A DNA stretch of 28,321 bases, from contig JAYMTF010000920.1 of the NCBI GenBank assembly GCA_036897485.1, forward strand, positions 1 to 28,321, given 5' to 3'. This stretch comes from Pelargonium nanum (lineage: Eukaryota; Streptophyta; Magnoliopsida; Geraniales; Geraniaceae). A model generated the notes under the pieces. The model did not search any database, was not told the DNA's origin, and worked only from the letters and a program-made list of their open reading frames with translations. How positions within the stretch are numbered: the first letter of the stretch is position 1; every line of letters begins with the position of its first letter. Below are positions 20,405-28,321 of the stretch, piece after piece. The position numbers and the translations under genes are program-made.

Positions 20405-20520
20405 TTGAAACTATGCAAAATCTTCAAGGTTCTTGCTCTATTTTTTCTTTTCTTTTTTTGATGTTGTTGTTGTGAAGTTGAGTTTTTGGAGAAGAAGCAA
20501 GAAGCTATATATAAAGAGAG
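20405..20520 (-). promoter_or_regulatory. TATA box and 5' leader of the ALMT gene
   Basis: On the minus strand CTTTATATATAG (20505-20516) is a good TATA box about 90-100 bases before the start codon. It is followed by a leader with CTTCACAACAACAACATC and an A-rich stretch, as usual in plant 5' UTRs. Transcription probably starts near 20475 (inferred from TATA spacing). Confidence 0.65.
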
Positions 20521-21712
20521 AATCAATAGTTGATTTTGTAGGTAGAAAAGAAAGTAGTAAAGTTGATAGAGAAATGGAAGGTCTAAATTAGTGGACACAT
20601 GGTCATGGTCATTGCTTAAGGATTTGGAAACATGAAAATACCATTGGTTTCACATTTTGTCTGTGTTATTTACATACATTAGTGACCCTAGTGGAGCACG
20701 CTTGCAAGGCACAAGAATATTAATGTACCTTCCAGTTTCGATACTGTATTATGTGGAGTACAGTCGTTGCGAATAGACTGACGCATTTATAAAAATATTA
20801 CAGATAAACAGTTTCCTTACGAATTAGTAGTTGGTCTTTCGAGATCATGACAATTTCCTTGCAAATGTGTTGGTTTTTCATTTTTGTATAGCTATTTTGT
20901 TAGCTCATGGTTATTGTTCATTAGGTAGGATAAGTTTAGTTCATATGTGCCTAATAATTAACAACCTTAGCAAAGTTGACTCTTACTATTTTATTTTATT
21001 TTAGGACAAGTTGACTCTTATTATCTTTAAAACCAGCTACTAAAAACCCTAGGTGAAAATGGAATCAAACTCTATCACAAAACTTAAAAACATTAGTGAT
21101 TGATTAACAAGAGAGATGTTGATTGGTACAAAAATTGTAGCTAAACCAATATAATTGTTCATTAAACATATATGAATAACAAATTTAATAAGTGAGATTA
21201 ATTGAATCAAACTATGTCAAAAACATAATGACATTAGTGATAGATTAACAAATAGCAAAATATTTTGTTTGATGTCATTTAATTTGTCAAGGTCTATTCC
21301 AAATATTAATTTCAAAATATTTTTATTGGAAAATATTGTTATTTGCATTTAGGAACTATATTGTTTATTTGAAGTATGTGGCACTAGTATGTTAACTAGT
21401 GTTGAAATTTTGCATGACATGACTATTTAAATTTCTACTAATAGTAGGTCAATTAAACTAGTGTATAATTGGTTGTTGTGATTATGCATGCAGTTGTTGT
21501 TCATTTATTATTGTGAAATAATATGCATTTTTGGTAATTAATCGTAATCTGGTTCATATTTGTTACTTGTAATATGTGGATGTACTTGTCATCAAGTGAA
21601 CACCACCTATTCAAATATACGAATATTTGAATTTGTTGGGATGCTAATAATTTAGAGGAAACTTTGCCGAATTTTAGGTATAGATTGTATAGAATTTTAG
21701 GATTTTAATGAA
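20521..21712. other. intergenic, upstream of ALMT, no gene seen
   Basis: AT-rich sequence, probably including the distal ALMT promoter. No reading frame or clear element was recognised. There is a loose duplication of 'aatcaaactatcacaaaac...attagtgattgattaacaa' phrases (about 21060-21110 and 21205-21250). Confidence 0.55.
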
Positions 21713-22013
21713 CACTCATGAAATTAAAAATAAATTGAAATCAGCGACAGACCTACAGACGGACACCCATCGCTGAAATCTGCCTCCAAAATCGTCGCTG
21801 AAATCCCGTCTCCGAAACTGTCGCTGATTAGCGTCAGGAATTCAGTCGGTGGCTACCAACGAACACCCGTCGGCGATTCACGTCGGCCGGAGCGACGGAT
21901 GGCCGTCGCTTATCAGCATCGACTATGAAATTAGCGACATATCTCAATCCGTCGCAAATGTTGAACAGCGACCCAAAATTCCGTAGATGTTATCCCATTT
22001 TCTTATACTAGTG
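21713..22013. mobile_element. CACTA-like non-autonomous element remnant
   Basis: A GC-richer island in AT-rich DNA contains about ten copies of GCGAC or its complement GTCGC (for example CAGCGACAGACC, CCGTCGCTTA, TAGCGACATA, CCGTCGCAAA). Such sub-terminal motifs are typical of plant CACTA elements. The right end CCATTTTCTTATACTAGTG (21995-22013) resembles an inverted CACTA terminus. The left end may be CACTCATGAAA at 21713, but it is poorly matched and no 3-bp target duplication is evident. An inner inverted pair, AATCAGCGACAG (from 21739) and CTGTCGCTGATT (from 21819), is perfect. Confidence 0.6.
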
Positions 22014-25000
22014 ATGTTCAATTTAATCTTTTCGACACGTTAACAATGTATCTTCTAATATATAATTACTTAAACTAGATACGTGTGAATTCTAGGTTTT
22101 TATAGTGAGGCAATAAAAAGTAGTGGGTAATCAACATCAAATGTACAACACAAACTAAGATCGTACATTAAAATTAAACTCAAACTAGCAACGATTAATT
22201 AACCAAAATAGCGATGAGACACGATCATGAATTATAGTACTAATACATGTAGGGTTTGTGACCTAAAATGCGCCACTTTGCACTGTCTGTTACGTGATAA
22301 TGTTGTATATATGATTCATGGATTGATTATATAGTTGTTTGATTCAAGATTAATATTAATTATTGGCCTAATATAGATGATAATACATTATATAATTTAA
22401 AGAGTGGTGGTTGGGTTGTGGACATGACCCAAAAATGTTTATGGTACAATTTGTATATCTTGATTGGGTTGTGTCATTTCTCTCCAGCCATTAGAGCACT
22501 ACTCAATGGCTGACCCAATCCCACACCATTATATAAAATTTATTGGCTTGTCAAGTATACCTAGCAATGCGGGCCGCGGGCATAAACAAGTTGGAGTAAA
22601 AATATTTGTGTTTATATCAGATATTTATTTTCGTGAATTATAATGTGTCACTCGACATTTAGTATAAAGAGTTAGAACCGATAAAAAGTTTCAAAATACG
22701 AGTGTGTGAGTTTTTGGCCTGACCCGCTTTAGACTAGAGGCTCAAATTAAAGTCAGGGTTTTTTTCTATGTAATTAGTGATCAAAGCAATAGAACTGTAG
22801 AAATAGATGAACCCATCTCATATCTCATCCAGATACTGTTGAGAAAGTGATGTTCATGACTCAACACCCACAAGAAGTTTGAAGATAAAATGAGTATTAA
22901 TATGATGTAAACTTTCGTTAAACAATAAAATTGTGACGCGCAAAAATGTCATATAAATAGGATTGATGATAAATATGTACGTATGTCAAGTTATCGATTA
23001 GTATAATTGATTTTGACCAGTTTGAATTGAAATTGAATCGGTTTCCACTAGTTTTGACTAAATTATAGCATCAAATCGAGTTACTAAAACATTTAATACA
23101 AATTGAAGTGTCACGTATAAGAAACATGCGTGGATAATACGAAATCAAGTCATTTTCAAATGTTTAATGGGATGCATTTTAATTTGTACCCTAATCAATC
23201 ATGTGTCCTCCTACTCTAAAAAAACACAAACCATTAATTTAAACAACCAATGAAAATAACATGATGTACCTTGAAGAGTAAGACAAAACAAAGTTTAGGT
23301 AGATGTAAATATGGACCGTCTACAAAATTTGGCATGAATTAGTTTTTGACAATAGAATATATAGTTTGTGCTTTTTGGGTTTGTGTTGTTGCTCACTAAA
23401 ATTCTGAGTGCGATCTCAATTTTCACCTTTTTGATGACACAATTAAAAACCCTAGAAAGTTGCAGTTCCCAAGCAACTAAAGCAAGTCACCAACTATTGA
23501 TCACAATTTTTCAAAATTATTAGTTAAATGTACTTATCATTCTACAGAAGATTATGGGAATATCTGTAGATTGTCCTATCAGCTTTTGTTCCCCATCTCC
23601 TATTATAGAAGAGAGGAGATTTGTGGAGAGAAAATGGAATGAAAAATTATGGTTGACACGTGAATAACATAACTATATCGAACGGTCATGAGTTCAGAGC
23701 TGACAATACATGAGTCGAACTTTGAGTTTCCGAGCATTTAAAATTTGATATTCGATTTTACGGGTTTAGAGTATGTAAAGGGAACTTACCTAAGGATTTA
23801 ACAAGATTGGGTTATCTGTGAGAAGATTGTGCGATGGGTCGGTAAAACTTGAGAGAAGCGACAAAACTTGATAAAATAATTACGGAATCACAGTTTTAAC
23901 TCTCACGTGCAAACATGCACATAATGCGAAGAGTTTTGCATGAGCTGACTAATAATTAACATATACATAAGAAACACAAAGAGTCATATACGACGAAGAA
24001 CAAATTACTTCAACACAAAACATTTTAATATATCAATCGATGATAAACCTCTAGAAACGTGAGAGAATATATATTTCACAAGAACTTAACTAAAGAACTA
24101 TCGGGTTGCTCATTTTCGACATTTACAATCCTTGTATCGATTGACGTCGACGAATAACCTAAAAAAATAGTTAGTTAAAGAAACATTGGATAGTAATAAT
24201 TTGAAACTTCTCGATCTTTCCCTATGAGTATCTTGGATCCATCAATTCTTGCCACTTTGCAAGTAGTCACATTCATGTATGTGTGTGTATATATCTCATT
24301 ATTCATGAGTCCTTAGCCGCCCACGCAGAGGCTTGACATGCAAGAACAAGACAACCCATGACTTCCACTTACATTAATCAACAGTACTATATATGTGAAT
24401 CTTAAGATAATGTTTGTGTTTATAAGAGTTATTGGCATGCAATGCAGTGACTGAATTTAGGTATCGTTTGTGATATTTGCAAAAGGTGGCTTAATTGCTC
24501 ATCATGATCTTATTTTGTTCATGATATGGTTGAGATAGTGACAATTTGTAGCAACATTGCATTTGTGGATATATAGGTGTCCATGTGTATCTATGTATCT
24601 TTACTTAGGTATAGATGTGACGTTATGTATATAGCCATATTATAATCAGACTGAATATTTGTTTCATAATCATATTACTCGAATATTATAGGTCAAAATC
24701 AATATTGACGTATCATATTTTCATTTTATACATATAGATGGATATTGATTGAATCAATAATAAGAACAAGTGACCTAGTAAATGGATGAATCGATTCTAA
24801 ATCAAAATCTCTACTTTTTAGCATTGTAAATCATAACATCAAAATATAGACGATATAAGTAACATTGTGGAGGAGGCAACGAGAGTGATTATCCAAATCT
24901 AATTTACTTTTTGAACAATCAAAATTCATTTTAACATTTCTTTTGCTTGTTCGAATGTAAATAACAATATATAGATGAGGCAATCAAAATGCATTATGAC

Positions 25001-26507
25001 ATATTTTTTGGTTTGAATTGTAGTATGATGAGTTGTTAAAATTCATATGTATTGGAAATAATTCAGCTAATTATATTCTCAAACTAGTGATAATAATTTG
25101 TGACACTTTTTATTTATTTATGAAAATCACGCGCTATCGTTCGGCCTTAAACTTTCGTTTCTAACATAAAACACAAGAATTTAACGAACTTATGCTACTA
25201 CTTTCGTCGTGTGACGAAGAAGAAGAAAAAACAATCTCTTGCAACTAATACTTTATCGATTTTAGCATGCGAACAAGGTTGAGTAACTCGAAACGCGTTT
25301 TGACTAATCGAAAAGTTAACCAACATATTAGCAACACCTAGGGACCTTAATTAAAGGATTATGATCTAATCTTGATTTGCAACTACTACAAGACAATGGC
25401 AAATTGATTCCACTATCATTTGGAATCACATGGTGCACATGGATGCAATGCAATTAGTGCAAATTAAATTTGTTTGTTCCTAATTAAATATTATCAGATA
25501 ACAAAAGGCACCACTAATTCTTGGTTTTTATTATATTATATTGTACGGAAATTGTACCTTCTAGACCAAGTGTATGGTGGCTGCTGCAAGTGCAACCCAA
25601 TAACATAAATTAGTTTTTTTTTTCAAAAGATTTTTTGGTATTTTATTAATTTTTGGGCCATGAAATCAATGCATAATAATTGGGTTTTGGCTCTTTTGTT
25701 ATGAATACTTTTTAACTAATCCAATTAATATATAAACAAATAAAATAAAATTGAAGTGCTTTGCATTGTTCATCACTGTGCAATAAGAAACATATTGTCA
25801 TTTGATTTGATAATTAATTTGTTTTTTTTTTAATTTAAAATCCAACTACCATAGCATTATGCTTCTTCATATTATTCCAAAAATGGAAAAGTTAGGTTAT
25901 AATCTAAATAGAGGAAGATGACAAGGAGTGCTTCAATTCAATAAATATCATAAGTCAATATTTGAATATATATTTATTTTATCTTTATATAAAGGAAAGA
26001 GATATTGTTTAAAAAATAACTATAATCACTTGATTTAATAAAGAAATCATGTTTCATGCTTGTTATATGCTATTGGGTCAATAATCGGTCATAGATCGAA
26101 TTGATTTGATCAAATTCGACAAGAGTCTCTCGATTTAAAGACAGTTATCCTCTTTGTAAAATTGTAAATATACTAATTATATACTTATTTCATTTTATAT
26201 ACGTACGGACGTATGCCTGCTAAGTCAATGCAATCTCATCATGACTTCTTTAATTAACTGATTTGATCGTTGAATGAGTCACAAGAATAACACACTACTT
26301 ATGATCGCAGTAACTTATACAAATATCTCTAAAAAATCAGAACAAAAGTGTAGCACAGTCTGATCTTCATGCATAAACAATTATATATATACACACATGA
26401 GTGATTGTTTTTTGTGACATCTTATAATAATTTGAATCATTAGATCAAACTCAAATGGCTAATATAATATTTTGTGGAAAAGAAAAAAATGAGAAGAAAA
26501 TGAAAAT
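22014..26507. other. long AT-rich intergenic region, no gene seen
   Basis: About 4.5 kb with no open frame worth reporting on either strand. Repeat-like patches occur at about 22560-22760 (GCGGGCCGCGGGC to GGCCTGACCCGC) and about 23695-23880 (starting AGAGCTGACAA, like the ends of other dispersed elements here). I saw no RNA gene, known microRNA or coding exon in it. Confidence 0.5.
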
Positions 26508-26523
26508 AAATGATGTAGTTGGG

Positions 26524-26677
26524 GCCCCCTAGGGGGTGACGCAATGGTCAAGACACACGTCTCCATGTGGGAGGTCGTGGGTTCAAATCCCATTGCGTCG
26601 GGTGGGGTGGAGTTTGGGTTAAAAGGGGAGAGCTACCCCCTGTTGTGTAGCTCAATTGAAAAATAGAAAAAAAAGAA
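26524..26677 (+). mobile_element. intact tRNA-derived SINE with 16-bp target duplication
   Basis: A perfect direct repeat AAATGATGTAGTTGGG flanks the element at 26508-26523 and 26678-26693. Inside are an A box-like TGACGCAATGG (26537-26547) and a B box GGTTCAAATCC (26580-26590), 32 bases apart as in tRNA promoters. A short body ends in an A-rich tail (about 26658-26677). Size about 154 bp. The intact flanks suggest fairly recent retroposition by a LINE partner. The body after the B box does not look like the Au family, so the family is unnamed here. Confidence 0.9.
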
Positions 26678-26699
26678 AAATGATGTAGTTGGGTTTTGT

Positions 26700-26990
26700 C
26701 CTATAATAAAAGGGTGAGAGTGTGCGAATAGGAGGAGGACACGTGGAGGAGACAATGGTCAAAACGCGGAATCAGAAGAAAAATAAAAGGTTGTGATGTG
26801 GTGGAGCTTTATAAAACCGTGTACCTTCCATTACCTTATAATAATCTCCACTTCACTCACCTTTTTTACGATTCCGTGCCACGGACTGTACGGTAACTAA
26901 CTACATCCGTACAAAAATAGAAACCCACTTCTATCAAATCCCGATATTTGCGGTGATTTCATTATTCTCATGTGGGTCCCACTCGAGCTT
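26700..26990 (+). promoter_or_regulatory. promoter-like block without a visible gene
   Basis: A G-box/ABRE (GGACACGTGGAG, 26738-26749), a W-box-like core (ATGGTCAAAAC) and a strong TATA box (TTTATAAAA, 26808-26816) are correctly spaced on the + strand. A C- and A-rich leader-like stretch follows (TCTCCACTTCACTCACC). Downstream the only early frame is about 12 codons from an ATG near 26970, and then repeat sequence begins. Either a gene lost its body, a first intron follows, or this is a non-coding transcript. Confidence 0.4.
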
Positions 26991-27404
26991 ATTTTTATCC
27001 TACCCTAACCAAATTGAAAATTTTTCGGGTTGGAAAACCCCGTAAAAATCAGTATTTTTTATGCCTAAAGCTCAAAACTCGATTTGATCCTAACGCGATC
27101 AACTCGAAATCGGGATTCAACAACCCGAATTTGATCTGATTCTAAATTTGTCAGCTCTATGTGGATCCCACTCAAACTATTCTATGATGTCGCTAATAAT
27201 TGAAGCGTGTTTGGACAAGACATATTGATAATTTCGTTGGAGACCCTCCAATGCAACTAATAATCGTGTCGCGTTTGTATTAAACTTGTAAAACACACAA
27301 GACGATAACATCATTAATAGTCGTGTCATCACTACTGTCATGTATGCCTTTGAGCTATAAAACACGACATGATTGTTATTATATTTCTCACTAATATGCA
27401 TACA
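26991..27404. other. intergenic, degenerate repeat sequence
   Basis: Sequence of the 'cgggttggaaaacc' and 'actcgaaatcggg' kind, ending TTTGTCAGCTCT (27147-27158), the reverse of the AGAGCTGACAA end seen elsewhere. A 74-codon minus-strand frame at 27177-27401 lacks any domain. Confidence 0.5.
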
Positions 27405-27412
27405 CTTATCGG

Positions 27413-27631
27413 CATTGGCGGAGCCAAGGGTGGGCCATAGTAGGCACGGGCCCCACCTATCTTCCCTAAAACTCTTTAATCAATCTTAGTTATTTCCAAT
27501 TCTTCACGTCAAGACTCATATTAGTCCATCCAATCTCTTTTAAAATACTATAACTAACATTAGGTGCCCAACAATTAGACATGGTCCGAAAATTGTGCTC
27601 ATGCTGAGCCTTAAGTTTGGCTCTGCCACTG
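27413..27631. mobile_element. hAT-type MITE, 219 bp, with 8-bp target duplication
   Basis: The ends CATTGGCGGAGCCAA and TTGGCTCTGCCACTG are inverted repeats (13 of 15 matching), of the CAGTGGCGGAGCCA type widespread in plants. The 8-mers outside, CTTATCGG (27405-27412) and CTTATCGA (27632-27639), differ at one base, as expected for a hAT target duplication. There is no transposase frame, so the element is non-autonomous. Confidence 0.85.
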
Positions 27632-27639
27632 CTTATCGA

Positions 27640-28199
27640 TCAAATATATGAAGCTTAACATAAGAAAGTGGAAGCATGTATAAGAATAATATAATTTGAA
27701 ATTCATTTTTTCTCTCGTTAACGTAAAGTCGACACGTCAACATGATTACTGAACATGTTTATGTGTCATGTAGATGTCCGATATCTGAACACAATTATTA
27801 AATATGCCGTGCTTGTGTTGAATCATACAACACATATTTGATGAGCCCTAAACATTGTTGGTGCACCTTCATGCACCTAAGTAGAGCTCATGGTGGTGGA
27901 AAATGGAATCATCCTAGTGTCCAAAACCAAATGGGCTCATCTTCTCTATTTTAGGCCTAGGAGGAATATCTAGAAACATCTAGACATCATCATTTTAAAA
28001 GTTGTACCTAACTCCTTACATGACTTCCACATTGTATTGTACTATCATAGGACTTGGTAATTATAGCACATGCATAATATTTATAATTAGAAAAAAAAAA
28101 TTGCCTGCCTATACTCTTTTAGTCAAATATCACACTTAATTTGGCATTAAATGGGTTTTATTGTAAAAAAATCACTATAAAAATAATTATTGTCGTTCA
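27640..28199. other. intergenic, no gene seen
   Basis: AT-rich spacer with a degenerate dispersed-repeat patch (about 27715-27850, GACACGTCAACATGATTA and similar). No supportable reading frame. Confidence 0.5.

Positions 28200-28243
<44 letters not shown>
28200..28243. repeat. AAT trinucleotide microsatellite
   Basis: An uninterrupted run of about 14-15 AAT units. Such tracts are commonly polymorphic. Confidence 0.98.
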
Positions 28244-28264
28244 GAAACCTAAGCAAACAAATAT

Positions 28265-28308
28265 TTGGCTTAGCCTAAGCCAAGCCAATGAGGTGATGAC
28301 ACCTCATT
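28265..28308. repeat. two adjacent palindromes
   Basis: TTGGCTTAG, one C, then CTAAGCCAA (28265-28283) is a 19-base near-perfect palindrome. Right beside it AATGAGGTG and CACCTCATT (28287-28308) pair perfectly over an ATGA loop. They may be the end of an element that continues past the window. Confidence 0.9.
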
Positions 28309-28321
28309 TAATTTTACTCAT

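Noticed and set aside
22462..22532. paired GATTGGGT/ACCCAATC and CAGCCATT/AATGGCTG segments as a microRNA precursor
   Set aside because: One arm has about 15 unmatched bases between the paired parts and the other has none, so no regular microRNA-like duplex forms.
26537..26590. tRNA gene
   Set aside because: A and B boxes are present, but the sequence does not fold as a tRNA acceptor stem and is flanked by a target duplication and an A-rich tail, which identifies a SINE.
27177..27401. 74-codon minus-strand frame
   Set aside because: No recognisable domain; it adjoins degenerate repeat sequence.
1..28321. defence island, metabolic gene cluster or other new multi-gene system
   Set aside because: Only three recognisable genes from unrelated pathways are present, with separate promoters and mixed orientation; nothing links them functionally.

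Overview
The window looks like nuclear DNA of a core eudicot plant. It is AT-rich, its genes are split by GT-AG introns, its proteins belong to land-plant families (PMR5/TBL, ALMT, plant F-box), and the spaces between genes are filled with small degraded transposons. No bacterial, organellar or viral gene set is visible. All assignments come from reading the sequence; nothing was searched.

Layout. At the left edge (1-102, +) is a short reading frame that may be the 3' end of an unrecognised gene. An F-box gene follows on the + strand: a non-coding 5' exon near 1275-1492, a leader intron of about 1.8 kb holding an LTR-like insert, and a single coding exon at 3314-4441 (375 aa). Next is about 4.4 kb of transposon-rich spacer: a TIR MITE, a tRNA-type SINE fragment, an LTR-like fragment, a hAT-type MITE and a 316-bp tandem duplication. 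The spacer ends at a four-exon TBL gene (+, 8847-13903, 435 aa), a wall polysaccharide O-acetyltransferase close to TBL10/TBL11. Its 2.7-kb first intron is mostly a degenerate tandem array, and its third intron holds a large fold-back element. Convergent to it, about 3.4 kb downstream, lies a six-exon ALMT anion-channel gene (-, 17323-20404, 422 aa). The last 7.7 kb has no coding gene I can support. It holds a CACTA-like remnant, an intact SINE with a 16-bp target duplication, a promoter-like block with G-box and TATA box, a 219-bp hAT-type MITE with an 8-bp target duplication, and an AAT microsatellite beside two palindromes.

The three recognised genes (protein turnover, wall acetylation, organic-anion transport) are ordinary plant neighbours, and nothing suggests a shared pathway or operon. 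I do not see a new multi-gene system. The most unusual signals are structural: a higher-order tandem array and a fold-back element inside TBL introns, a three-copy repeat beside an ALMT splice donor, and one MITE family present both behind the F-box gene and inside an ALMT intron. Exon borders were chosen by frame, phase and family conservation. Untranslated ends are estimates.
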